This document shows, piece by piece, positions 37,487-49,463 of a stretch of 64,000 bases of DNA; position 1 is the first letter of the stretch, and each line of letters begins with the position of its first letter. The position numbers were made by a program, and so were the translations under genes. Origin of the DNA: Mycoplasma leachii PG50 (GTDB taxonomy: Bacteria > Bacillota_I > Bacilli_A > Mycoplasmatales > Mycoplasmataceae); NCBI RefSeq assembly GCF_000183365.1, contig NC_014751.1, positions 434,001 to 498,000 on the forward strand, read 5' to 3'. Under the pieces are notes generated by a model. That model was not told the DNA's origin. It worked only from the letters and a program-made list of their open reading frames with translations, and made no database searches.

Positions 37487-40400
37487 ATGCAACATATAGT
37501 TAAAAACTATTTAAAAACTTTTTTTCAAAAAAATTATGTTTCAACATTTGGGATTCTTCTTTTTATTATTACTTTAGTAACTGTTATTATAGGAATGCTT
37601 GCTACACCATTGCAATTAAATAATAGAATCAATTATTTAGCAAAAAACAATACTAGTTATAATTCAGTATTAGATACAAAATCAATGAATTATAATCCTG
37701 AATTTAGTTATAATTTTTTTTATTTAAATAGAGAAATTAATAATAAAGACACTAATAGTACAAAATTATCTGATCTTTATATTAAAGCTATTAATTCTCA
37801 ATTAGAAAGTAATTTTGATACTAGTAGTGATAAAAAAGATAATAATTTGTATATTTATGATGTTAATAGCGCTGATAATAAAATTAAAATTAATTTCATT
37901 AGTAATTTAATTAATAGTGATTTATTTAGATATAGAAATGGCGCTTTAATTAAAATTGAATCTTATATATTAAATAAAAATTATGAAAGTAATAATAACC
38001 AAAATAGTTTTTTAAATATTTCTAATCAAATTTTAAAGAGAATAATTGCTGATTTTCATCAAAGTATGACTGATGGGTTTTATTTAGATGATAAATCTAA
38101 ATATGATTATGTTATTTCAGAATTTTATAAAGCTTATTCTCGTTTTAATAGTTTTTTAACAATTAATGAAATTAAATTAATTGATAAACCTATTCTAACT
38201 TTAAAATTTACTGATATTTTAAGTAAGTTTAATAATAATAAAATAGATGAAATAATAAACTTTTTAAAAAAGCAATTAGATGATTTAAAAAATCAAATCA
38301 AAAACTATAAAAAAGAAAAAACTTATTTACCTTCTTTTTTAGTTTTTTCAAAAGAATTTACAAGAGAATTAGCTGATGAAAAATTTTTATATGATGATCG
38401 TATTTATATTGTTGATCAGTTATTAAATAACACTGATAATTTTTCATTACAAATCAAAAAAAGTTTTAAAATTCAACAAAGTTCAGTTGGACAATTACTA
38501 CCCTTTTTAACATTACAATTAACCTCAGATAATCAAGTATTTAAAAATACTAAAAAAGACTTTAACGAAATTCAGTTTGATAAAAATCATAAAAATTCTA
38601 AATTAGCTAATAAATGAAATCCAAACATTAGTTATCAAAAAAAAGTGAATCCAACTGAAATAGTTATTTCATCTTCATATGCAAAAACAAGAAATTTAAA
38701 AATTAATGATGAATTTGTTATTCCAAGTTCTAATATTTCTGATATTTATTTAAATTTAATTAACAAAAAAGATGCTTATTATTTAAATTCAATAAATAGC
38801 AAAATAGTTGGAATTGGTTCAACTTTTGATGATATAGTTTCTAAAAATTCAGTTACTGACTATTTTCAAAATAAAACTAGTTATGTAGTTGGATATACTA
38901 GTAAAGAATTTATTAATTCAATAAGAAACTCTAGATGAAACTTTGCAAACAAAATTGATACTTCATATCAAGTAAACTTTAGAGTTAAAAATTTAAATAA
39001 TGTTTCAACAAATCAATTAAATCAACATTTTATTATTAAATTTGATAATGATTCTAGTCAAAATTTTTCAGTTTTTGACAAAACTAATTTTTTAATTACT
39101 GAATGATATTCACTAAGAACTTCTCAAGCAATTAGTACTATAAAAGTTCAAGTAATAATTTATATTGTTATAGGTGTATTTGTTTTATTACTTTCATTTG
39201 TTTTTATTAATTTTGCATTAAAAAAAGAAATTAACGAAACAAGAAGACAAATTGGAATTTTTAAATCCTTTGGTTATAAAGTAGTTGAACTTTCTTGAAT
39301 ATTTGCTTTTAAGACTTGATTAACAATCTTTTTTGGATTAATTATTGGATACATTTTATCAATTCCAATTCAAATATATTCATCTTCAAATTTTATTAAC
39401 TCTGTAACATTTACTTTTAATAATATTTATATTTCACCATTATTATTAATTTTTTTGATTTTAATTATTCCATTAATATTTTTAATGGGTTCTTATTTAG
39501 CTTCAATTATTTATATTAAAGAACCAGTTTTATCATTAATGAATAATTCTAAAAAATTAAAAAGAACAAAAAGTGGTGCATTTACAAACTTATTATCCAA
39601 ACACAATATTGGGTTTAATTATAGAATGCGTTTATCTTTTATTAAAAATGCTAAGGGTAAATTTGCAGTTGTTCAAATTCTTTCTGGTTTTGCTTCTCTA
39701 ACTTATACTTTATTATTTGTTGCTCAAGCTATTTTATTTCAATCAATTAACCAAAGTTTATCAGTAATTAAAGATGATGTTATTACTAAGTCAGCTTGGA
39801 ATGTTAATAAAAAAATTGATAATACTAGTAAAAATGATAAGTTAGCTTATGTTAATCCAAATGATCCTAATACAAGACAAACTTTAACTTATCATGATTT
39901 AAATAAAAAAAATATTAATAATTATTTAAATAGTGATCCTAAACAAACTGATAGTAGATATAGAGTAGATTTATTTTTAAAAATTTTAAATAATACTTTT
40001 AATTCACTTTCAAATGACAAAAAAATTTCAATGATATTACCACTAGAGTATGCTAAAAAAACTTTAGTTCCATTTTTACAACCAGGTAAAACAGAAACTA
40101 ATGATTATGAAGTTTTAACTAAAGAAAATGATTATTATTTAAGTTATATTAGTAAATTTAATTTGTATAATGAAAATCCAAAATGAATAACTGCTTTAAA
40201 TGATTTTAAAAATAATAAAAAAATCAATTTAACAATAAAAGATTTATTAAATGACAATAATCATCTTAATAAAATATTTTATGATTTAAATTCAGCTACT
40301 GATGAACAATTACAAAACACTATTATAGGCTTACAAGCAAATAAAAATAATTTAAATAATTCAATCTTTTTAAGTTCATTTGCTAAAATTTTTTCTTATA

Positions 40401-41935
40401 AATTAGTACAAGCTTATAGTTTTTATAAAGTATTTAATAATTATAAAGAGTCAAAAAATAATATACAAAAAGCTTGAGATCTTTTAACTAAAGATAATGA
40501 TTTATTAAAATTTAATCCAAATGATCAAAAATACTGAACTATTGCAAATAATCCCTTATTAGAAAAAATTATTAATGATAATTTAAAAAATAATAAAAAT
40601 AAAAAAGAACAAAAAAATGTTTTAGATTCTAATCCTAATTTTTCAATTGATTCTTTATTAAATTCAACAAATTTATCAAATGCTAGTCAAAGTATTTTAT
40701 TAGCTTCTATGATTATGCAAAATCTAGATAATAAGTTTGAAAAAAATCCTATTGTTAGCTTTAATCAAATGTTTTATGATTCAACTACAGATTTATTATC
40801 AGCTACAGTGCTTGCTTCAAATAGTGATGTTTTAAATCCTGGTTCTTATGCTTTAGTATTATATAGATTAAAAGATCATAAGTTTGGTGATATTAATCAA
40901 TTTTTAAATTTTAAAGGAGTAAGTTTAAAAGCTTTTCAAGATCTAAGAAAATTACCAAAAAGATATAAAAATTTACCGACATTTAATGTTATTGTTCCTT
41001 ATTATTATGCACAAGCAAATAATTTAGTAATTGATAGTAAAATTGTTGTTGAGACTAAATCAACTTTTGTAAAAAAATTTGTTTTAAATGTTGTTGGGAT
41101 TAATAAATCTGAAACTTTATCAATTTCAAAAACTCCTAATATATTTTTAGATTATGACTTATTTGCTAGTGAAATGTTTTCTCAAGATTTATATAAAAAT
41201 AACAATCCTTTAATTTTTAATCAGTTGTGAAGTAAAAATAAAATTTTAGAAGGGACAATTAATTTTTCTAAATTAGATGATTCTTTTAAAACAATTAAAT
41301 ACTATGGAAACAATTTAGCAATTGATATTAACAAATCTGCGCCAATCTTTTTATCAATGTATTCAACTATATTTACTGAATTTAATAATTTTATTTCAAA
41401 ATACAAGACTTTAGATTTAGCAAACGATATTTATAATACTCCAAATCCTGCTATTCAAAATTTAAGTAGATTAAATTCAAAATTATTTAACTTTAATTTA
41501 GTAAAACAAACAATTGATAAAATTACAAAAATTACAAATCAAGTAATGTTGTTATTTATTTTATTAGTAAGTTTGTTATTAACAATTATTTTAGTAGTTG
41601 TGATGAATATTATTGTTGATGAAGCTAAAAAAACTATTTTAACACTAAGAGCTATTGGGTATGAAAATAGTGAAGTAAATTGAATTGTTATGGGTAGTTA
41701 TATAATTGGGGCTATTGTTTCATTTATTATTGCTTATTTATTATCTAATTTAATTTGATGATCATTTTTATATTATGTAAGTCACAAATGACATATTTAT
41801 ATTTTTTTAGGATTTGATTTTAAAACTTTATTTGTTACATTTATTGTGATTGCTCTTATATTATTTATAGGTTGAGTATTTTCAAATAAACAAGTTAAAA
41901 AAACTCCTTTAACTCAAATCACTCAAGCTGAATAA
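37487..41935 (+). CDS. Giant FtsX-type ABC transporter permease
   Basis: 1482 residues, one open frame through many TGA Trp codons. One N-terminal membrane helix (about residues 18-40) precedes an approximately 500-residue extracytoplasmic region. The first FtsX core of three to four helices comes next (VIIYIVIGVFVLLLSFVFIN, with ETRRQIGIFKSFGYK after it). A further membrane helix and a second large outside domain precede the second FtsX core (VMLLFILLVSLLLTIILVVV with EAKKTILTLRAIGYE). The paired 'I-x-x-x-x-A-x-G' cytoplasmic loops are the coupling elements that touch an ABC ATPase. No ATPase gene lies in this window, so the partner is elsewhere. Cargo unknown; lipoprotein or peptide export is typical of the class. 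Start ATG has only a weak purine-rich site. Confidence 0.88.
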
Positions 41936-41946
41936 AGTAGGTAAAT

Positions 41947-42555
41947 ATGGTTGATTTTATATTAATTAAAAATAACTTTTTTAAAAACAATGTTTCTAAA
42001 AAACAAAAAACTAAATATTTAAATATTAATATTAATTGAACTTTTTTTGATTTTAATAAAATTTTAAATAAACCGGATTTTATTACTTATTTACAAAACT
42101 CATCTAAATTAATTTTTTCTTATTTGATGATTAATGTGATTGAACAAAAAATTGATCAAATTAGAGATTTATTTAATAAAACTAATGATGCTTGTATTAA
42201 ATATTTATTAAAAACAAATAATGATAATTTTATAGAAATTAACTATAAAAAGTTTTTATTAACAAGTTATACTTTATTAAAAACTTTTATTAATGAAGTT
42301 TTTATTTATTGAATTTTTAATGATGCTTTAAAAAATCATTGAATTGAATTTAACAAAAGTTATGATAATAATTTAATGTTTAAATATAAGTTTGAAAGAC
42401 TAGAATTAGATTTTCAAAAAAACTTATTTAATATTATTAAAGCAATTAATAAAAAAATAGATGATCCTATAATTAGAATCTTAATTTCAGCTTATATTGA
42501 AGATATTAATAATAAGCAAATTTATTTAAATCAAATTCAAAAAAAATTAAAATAA
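41947..42555 (+). CDS. Hypothetical protein
   Basis: 202 residues, very rich in Asn, Lys, Ile and Phe, with four TGA Trp codons. No signal peptide, no clear membrane helix and no recognised motif. Predominantly helical by composition. AGTAGG lies just upstream of the ATG, and the gene follows the giant permease by 11 nt, so the two are probably co-transcribed. It could be an accessory protein of that transporter, but nothing in the sequence proves it. Confidence 0.7.
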
Positions 42556-42585
42556 AATATAAAATGTGTTTAGAAAGAAAAAAAT

Positions 42586-43638
42586 ATGATAGAACAATTA
42601 AATGAAATTTTAAATAGTTTTAAAACTAAATTAAAATCAGTTAAAGATCTAAATAATTTAGAAGAGCTAAAAAAAGAATTTGTTGGAAAAGATTCTAGTT
42701 TAACTACAATTTTAAAATCAATTAAAACTATTAGTAATGAACAAAAGCAAGAAATTGGTAAATTAGCAAATCAAATTAGAACTACTATTATTGATAATTT
42801 AAACAACAAACAAGAAAAATTAAAAAATAAAGAATTATTAATAAAATTAGAAAAAGAAAAAATTGATGTTAGTTTAAAAAATTCTAGTTTAAAATTTGGT
42901 TCAAAACATGTTTTAAATATAGTTATTGAAGAAATTAGTGATATTTTTACTGAAATTGGTTTTGAAATGGTTAGTGGAACTGAAATCGAATCTGATTTAT
43001 ACAATTTTCAAAAACTAAATTTACCACTAGATCATCCTGCAAGAGATATGCAAGATACTTTTTATTTAGATAATAATTTGGTTTTAAGAACACATTGTAC
43101 TAATATGACTTCAAGAATGTTAACTAAATTAGCTAGTTTGAAAACTGATGAAAATAATTTAGCTGTAATTAGTTATGGAAATGTTTATAGAAGAGATGAT
43201 GATGATGCTACTCATTCTCATCAATTTATGCAAATAGATGGATTTGTTGTTGGAAATAAAATAAGCTTTGCTAATTTAAAATGAATTTTAAAATATATGT
43301 GCCAAAGATTATTTAACAAAGATATTAATATTAGATTGCGTCCAAGTTATTTTCCTTTTACTGAACCAAGTGTTGAAGTTGATGTAAGTTGTTTTAAATG
43401 TGATTCTAAAGGATGTTTTATTTGTAAAAAAACTGGTTGAATTGAAATACTAGGTGCTGGGATGATTAATGAACAAGTTTTGAAATTAAACGGATTAGAT
43501 TCAACTAAATGCTCAGGACTAGCTTTTGGTATTGGTATTGAAAGAATTGCTATGTTAAAATTTAATATTTCAAATATTAGAAACTTTTATGAAAATAATG
43601 TTAAATTTTTAGAGCAATTTAAATTTTATTCAGAATAG
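42586..43638 (+). CDS. pheS: Phenylalanyl-tRNA synthetase alpha subunit
   Basis: 350 residues, class II. N-terminal coiled coil (1-80), then the catalytic core: [15 protein letters not shown], motif 2 region [33 protein letters not shown] with a small Cys cluster, and motif 3 [24 protein letters not shown]. Followed 8 nt later by pheT; the alpha2beta2 enzyme is made from the pair. Confidence 0.96.
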
Positions 43639-43646
43639 GAGTTTGT

Positions 43647-46031
43647 ATGATTATTACAAGAAATTGATTAAAAAAATATCTTAATTTAGATAACATTTCA
43701 AATGATCAAATTAATATGGCTTTAAATTCTTTAGGATTTGAAGTTGATAATGTTTATGATTTAAACTCACTAAATTCTGAACTAATTTTAGGTTATATAG
43801 AAGAATCAAAACAAATTTTAAATACTCATTTGAAATTAAATAAAGTTAATATAGGAACCAAAAGTTTACAAATTGTTTGTGGAGCTAGTAATGTTGATGT
43901 TGATCAATTTGTAGTTGTAGCCCCAATCAATGCAACTATTGCAAATGGTTTAACTTTAACTAATAAAAAAATTCAAAACTATGAATCACAAGGAATGATT
44001 TGTGCTTTAAATGAAATTGGTATTAGCCAATCTGTTATTAATAAAGAAGACCAGTTAAAAATTTATAATCTTTTTGATAAAAAATTAGATTTAAAAAAAT
44101 ATTTAGGAAAAGATGTTAAACAAATTATTGGTTTAGATGATTATTTATTTGAAGTTGATTTAACTTTAAATAGAAGTGATTGTTTAGCTAGTTTTCAAAT
44201 TTTAAAAGAACTTGCAAATTATTTTGATTTAGAAATTAAAAATTATGATAATAAATTTAATGATTTTAAAGAAAATAATTTAGATTTAAAAATAACAATT
44301 AATAAAAAGATTGAAGAACAAATAAGAACTATTAGTTATTCAAATTTTGTTTTAAATAATCATTTAAACAAATTAGACTCAATTGATGATATTTTTTTAA
44401 AATTAAACCAAATTAGTTCAACTAATAATTTGATAAATGATCTAAGTTTACTTTCAACACTTGCAACAGCTCAAGCTCATATTTTAATTGATTTAGATAA
44501 ATTAAAAAATTTTAATTTAAAATTAGAATTAATTAATCATAATGATAAAGAATTTTTGTGTTTAACTAGTGATAATCAAATAGTTAATATTATAGGTTTA
44601 CAAACTGAATCTAACTTTAGTATTGATAGTAATTCTAAAAATGTTTTAAACATTATGTTAAATATTGAACCTAATTTAATGAGAAAACAACAAAAACTTT
44701 TAAATACTTCTAATATTAATTTACAAAGATACATTAAACCAATTAACCCTAATTTATTTGATTTAGCTAATTCAAACTTAGCTAATTTATTAAGTAGCTA
44801 TAATTTAGTTAATAAAGCTTATAAAGTCAAAGTTTTAAAACAAACTTATAAAAATAAAACTGAATTTGAAATTAAAATATCTGAAATTAATGATTTACTA
44901 GGAACTGATTTAACTATTAATCAAATTAAAAATCTATTTAAAAAATTAGATTTTAAAATTAATAATAAAAATGACTTATTAACTTTTAGTATTGATCCAA
45001 ACAGAATTGATATACTAAGTAAAAATGATTTATGTGAAGAAGTTGCTAGATTATATTCATATGATAATATTCAAGAAGTTGCTTTAAGTTTTATTAGTTT
45101 TAAAAAACCAAAAAATTTAAGTTTAAAATTAGAAAATAAATTAACTAATTATTTAATTGGTTTAGGGTTTAATAATACTAAAACTTATTCTTTAACAAAT
45201 CAAATTGATGCAAGTCATTGAAACTTATTTAATATCTCAGATTTTATTAATTTATTATCACCATTATCAAATTTAAGACAAACTTATAGAACTAGTTTAA
45301 GTAAATCATTAATTGATACTGCTATTTATAATCATTCTATTAATAACAAAGAATTAAAATTATTTGAAATTGCAGATATTTATAATTTAAATCAATCAAA
45401 ACAAAGACATTTAGTATTTTTAACAAGTCATCATATTTATAAAAATGTCTTAAATCATCAATTAATTGAAAATAATTTTTATTATAATAAAGAAATTTTA
45501 GAAAATATTTTTGATTTATATAATTTAGATTTTAGTCAAATTAAATATGTTAATAATTTGGATGTTATTAAAGAAATTCATCCTTATATTAATGCATCTA
45601 TTTATTATCAAGAACAATTAATTGGCTTTATTTATCAATTAAACCCCAAATTTGAAGCTGAAAATAAATTAAATAAAACTTTTGTTTGTGAAATTAATTT
45701 AGATATTTTAAATAAATTAAAAAATAATATTATAGAAGCAAAAACACTAAGTAAATTTCAAAGTTCTTCAAGAGATTTAACAATAGAAATTTCAAATGAT
45801 TTAAATTATCAAGACATTTTATTAAAAGCTATTAGGGATGTTAAATATATAACTAATAACAAAATTGTAGATTTATATTTAGATGATAAACTAGCTAAAA
45901 ATAATACAAAAGCTTTAACTATTCAATTTATATTTAATGACTTAGAACATCAATTAACTGAAGCTGAAATTAATACAGAATTTGAAAAAATTATTTCTAA
46001 TGTTAAAAAAATGAAAGTAGTGATTAGATAA
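43647..46031 (+). CDS. pheT: Phenylalanyl-tRNA synthetase beta subunit
   Basis: 794 residues. N-terminal tRNA-binding/EMAP-like domain (CGASNVDVDQFVVVAP, SQGMICALNEIG), the B3/B4 editing region, then B5 (NRIDILSKNDLCEEVARLYS) and the class II-like core. The C-terminal ferredoxin-like anticodon-binding domain (FQSSSRDLTIEI to KMKVVIR) is present. SD AGGAG at 43637-43641, overlapping the pheS stop. Last codon overlaps the next ATG (TAATG). Confidence 0.95.
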
Positions 46032-46546
46032 TGAAATTAGTTTTTAGTATTAATGATTTTAAAACTAAAAAACATTATAAACTTAAAGATGAATTAACTG
46101 ATTTAAATAGTTACCAATCAAATAATATTTTAATCAAGTCATATGATTATATTAGTTATGATTTAGATCTTGATTATAATGAATCAATTAAAACTATTTA
46201 TATTAATGGAATAATTAATTATACAATTACTGGTATTGATTCAAGAATAGGAAATGAGATTAAATATAATAATTCTATTGACTGAAATGATGAGTATAGT
46301 TTTACTAATAATAGTGATTTTAATACTAACATTATTATTAGTGATCAATTTAATTTATTAGATTATATAATTGAGCAAATAAATCTTAATATTCCTTTCA
46401 ATTTATCTTTAAATAATGATATACTTAAAAAGTATGGTCTTGGATGAAGTTTAGAAAGTGAAGATAACTTTCAAAATTCTAAAAATGATCAAATAGATCC
46501 AAGATGAGAACAACTTGATAATTTTAAATTAGATAAAACTAAATAA
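46031..46546 (+). CDS. DUF177/YceD family protein
   Basis: 171 residues. Identified by its position directly before rpmF, where the YceD/YlbN (DUF177) gene sits in most bacteria, and by the strand pattern around YDYISYDLDLDYNESIKTIY with a following acidic C-terminus. The canonical Cys-x-R-C motif is not present, so the match is mainly contextual. The family is linked to 23S rRNA and 50S assembly. Coupled to pheT by a 1-nt overlap. Confidence 0.65.
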
Positions 46547-46560
46547 GGAGGTGTATTAAC

Positions 46561-46740
46561 ATGGCAGTACCATTTAGAAAAACTAGTAAATCTGCAAAAA
46601 ATAAAAGAAGAAGTCATTTAGCACTTTCAGTTGCTAGTTTAGTGTCATGTACTAATTGTGGGGCTATGATTAAACCTCATCATGTATGTAAAGAATGCGG
46701 ATTTTACAAAAACAAAGAAGTTAAAGTAGTAGAAGCATAA
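46561..46740 (+). CDS. rpmF: 50S ribosomal protein L32
   Basis: 59 residues, correct length. MAVPFRKTSKSAKNKRRSH is the L32 signature. Two CxxC knuckles (CTNC and CKEC) make this the zinc-binding form. AAGGAGG at 46546-46552 is the strongest Shine-Dalgarno of the region. Followed by a terminator. Confidence 0.97.
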   Translation: MAVPFRKTSKSAKNKRRSHLALSVASLVSCTNCGAMIKPHHVCKECGFYKNKEVKVVEA

Positions 46741-46758
46741 TAACATATCTTTTAATTT

Positions 46759-46785
46759 GGTTGTACTTGATACAACCTTTTTTTA
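46759..46785 (+). terminator. Terminator after rpmF
   Basis: GGTTGTA (46759-46765), loop CTTGA, TACAACC (46771-46777), then seven T. Confidence 0.9.
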
Positions 46786-46795
46786 TTTTTCATCT

Positions 46796-46834
46796 AAAGT
46801 GGTATATTAATAATGAACAGTGGATAAAAGTGAT
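46796..46834 (+). promoter_or_regulatory. Three MraZ-box-like repeats before mraZ
   Basis: AAGTGGTA, CAGTGGATA and AAGTGATA, with GTG at 46799, 46820 and 46830, so spaced 21 and 10 bp, on one face of the helix. MraZ of bacteria binds short GTG-core repeats at roughly 10-bp spacing ahead of its own gene, and in mycoplasmas is reported to activate the division operon. The boxes end 7 nt before the ATG. Confidence 0.65.
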
Positions 46835-46840
46835 AAATAA

Positions 46841-47233
46841 ATGTTATTTGATACATATGAACATTGTATTGATGCAAAACAACGTTTAACTATACTAGCT
46901 AAATTAAGAAATAAACTTTCAAATCCAATTTATTTAACCAAAGGATTTGATGCTGATTTAGAAATTTGATCAAAAGATGATTTTTTATTACAAATAAAGA
47001 AACATTTAAATAAAATGAGCGATTTAAAAGATATTAGAAATCTTGAAAGAATTATTTGATCAAATACTGTTGAAATTGATATTGATAATTTAAGAAGAAT
47101 TAAAATTCCTTACTATCTAATTCAAAGTTTAAACATTTAAAAAGATGTTTTTATTTTAAAGTTAGTAAATCACTTAGAAATATGAAGTAAAAATAAATAT
47201 AATCAACATAAAAAAAGAATTTATAAAAAATAA
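46841..47233 (+). pseudogene. mraZ: Division-cluster regulator MraZ, interrupted by an in-frame TAA
   Basis: The first ORF, 46841-47140, gives 99 residues: MLFDTYEHCIDAKQRLTI, IYLTKGFDADLEIWSKDDF, then LRRIKIPYYLIQSLNI, the first AbrB-like half and linker of MraZ. It ends at TAA 47138-47140. Reading on in the same frame gives KDVFILKLVNHLEIWSKNKY and a natural TAA at 47231-47233, which is the conserved second half (the NHLEIW motif). Full length would be about 130 residues, normal for mycoplasma MraZ. So one codon has become a stop. The gene could be inactive, or give a shortened DNA-binding protein, or be a sequencing error. Confidence 0.85.
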
Positions 47234-47252
47234 AAAATAGTTAGGAAATTAT

Positions 47253-48182
47253 ATGGACAAACATATTCCAGTTTTATTAGATGAAAGTATTAAATATTTA
47301 AATATCAAGCCTAATGGTATTTATGTTGATTGTACACTTGGAAGAGCTGGACACGCTAGTGAGATTTTACAAAGGCTTAGTCAGAATGGTTTTTTATATG
47401 CAATTGATCAAGATAAAGTTGCAATTGATCAAGCAAAAGAAAAATTAGAAAAAATTAGTAACAATTTTTTTCTAATTCAAGGTAATTTTTCAAATTTATC
47501 AGCTTTGCTAGCTATTAATCATGTATTTAATGTTGATGGTATTTTATATGATTTAGGAGTTTCTTCGCCTCAGTTAGATATTGGATCTAGAGGATTTAGT
47601 TATAAAATTGATGGTCCATTAGATATGAGAATGGATATTACTAACAACAGTTTGACAGCAGATATTATAGTTAATCAATATCCAGAAACTCAGATTGCAG
47701 ATATTTTATTTAAATATGGTGAAGAAAGTTTTGCAAAAAATATAGCTAAAAAAATTGTTTTATCCCGTCCAATTAATTCAACATTAAAATTAGTTGAAGT
47801 AATTAAATCCGCATTGCCTCAAAAAGTTTTAAAACAAAAAAAACACCCAGCTAAAAAAACTTTTCAAGCATTAAGAATTTTTATAAATAATGAATTAATA
47901 GTTTTAGAAAATTCTTTAAAACAAGCTTTAGAATTATTAAATAGTAAGGGAAGAATTTGTGTTATTACTTTTCATTCTTTAGAAGAAAAAATAGTTAAAA
48001 ATATTTTTAATAATAGTACAAATTATTTTCAAGAACAATTATTTAATAATTTGCCAATTAAAGCAAACTTAAATTCTCAATTTAAATTAGTAATCAAAAA
48101 ACCGATTAAACCAAGTTTATTAGAATTAGAAAATAATTATCGTTCTCATAGTGCAAAACTTTGAGTTATTGAAAAAAATTAG
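47253..48182 (+). CDS. rsmH: 16S rRNA (cytosine-1402-N4)-methyltransferase
   Basis: 309 residues, normal length. HIPVLLDESIKYL, the SAM-binding YVDCTLGRAGHASEIL, ILYDLGVSSPQLD, GPLDMRMD, HPAKKTFQALRIFINNEL and ICVITFHSLEEKIVK are the RsmH blocks. Acts on the ribosomal P site. SD TAGGAAA. Ends past a TGA Trp codon (WVIEKN). Second gene of the division cluster. Confidence 0.96.
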
Positions 48183-48190
48183 AGGTATTT

Positions 48191-49348
48191 ATGGATAAAC
48201 AAATATTTCCAATTATTGAATTTAATAAAAATGTTATTAATTTTCAAATTGTAAAATATTTTAATGACCAAGCTATTATTATGTATAAAAATACTTATAT
48301 ATCAGATGAATTTGAAATTCTAGATAAATATCAAATTAAAGATAATTTAAATATTTATAAATTTTTAGTTAATTGTTTTAATGAATTTGAAAAAAACTCT
48401 AATTTTTCAAAGATCAAACAAGTTGGTTTGATGATTTCAAACTCAGTTAATATTACTAAAAAAATAATAAACTTTGATTTAAAATCTAAAGACAAAAAAA
48501 CAATTTTAGATACAAATTTAGACTATATTATTAAAAAAATAAATAAGTTACAAACTGAAGAAGATTCAAGTTTAAAAGTATTAGATTCTAAATTAGTAGA
48601 ATTACAAGTTAATAATAAAATAATTGATTATCAAAAATTAGATAAATATTACATTAATAGTGTTGATAATAAATTAATAATGATTTTTTTAGAATTATCA
48701 ATTACTTATGATCTTTATTGTTCACTAGAAAAGCTTTTTTCAAAATTAAATAAACAAATTGCTTTTGTTAAACCAAGAATTTTGTGTTTAAATCAACTAG
48801 TAAAAAATCAATGTAAAGATCATAAATTAATAATTGATTGAAATTTAGATCAAATTGAAGTTGGTGTTTTTCAAAACAATGTTTTATTAAAAATTTTAAA
48901 ATTTTCTTTTGGAATAAATAAAATTATTAAAAATCTTAGTCAATTATTAAACATTAGTTTAGAAATGAGTAAAGATTATTTATTTAATAATCTAGATTTT
49001 TCTTCTTTTAATATAGATAATTTAAATGTTTTAAGTTTATGAAATAATTCAGAAAATAAATTAGAGATAACTAATGGAAAACAATTAAGAAATAACATTA
49101 AAAATATTATCAGTGAAATTTATTTAGCAATTAAACAAAATGTTTTAAAAGATCAAGACATAAATATTTATCAAGTTTATAACTTTGGAATAATTAATAA
49201 AATTTTAGCAATTAAAACAATATTAAAAGATTTGAAAAATGATCATTTTATAACTAGCAATTTTTTAGGAGATTTAAACTTTGAGCAAGATTCAAGTGCT
49301 TTTATAGCAGCTAGTTTATATTTTAAAAATAACGAATTTACTAGTTAA
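48191..49348 (+). CDS. FtsA-like divergent division protein
   Basis: 385 residues. Located exactly where FtsA, or the divergent ftsA-like gene of mycoplasmas, sits: between rsmH and ftsZ. Sequence identity to FtsA is very weak. The actin-fold outline is visible: an N-terminal strand set, a second set after LIIDWNLDQIEVGVFQNN, and QVYNFGIINKILAIKTIL followed by DSSAFIAASLYF near the end, which fits the last actin-fold elements. No clear C-terminal amphipathic membrane helix. I call it FtsA-like on position plus fold outline. SD AGAGG. Confidence 0.6.
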
Positions 49349-49463
49349 AATTCTTTAAAAATACTATTTCTATAAAGGTTTTTTTATAAATTCCAAAAAG
49401 CACTACTAAGATAAAAATATTTTTAAAAATCAATATATCATTATTATTAGAAAGGGCTAAAAT

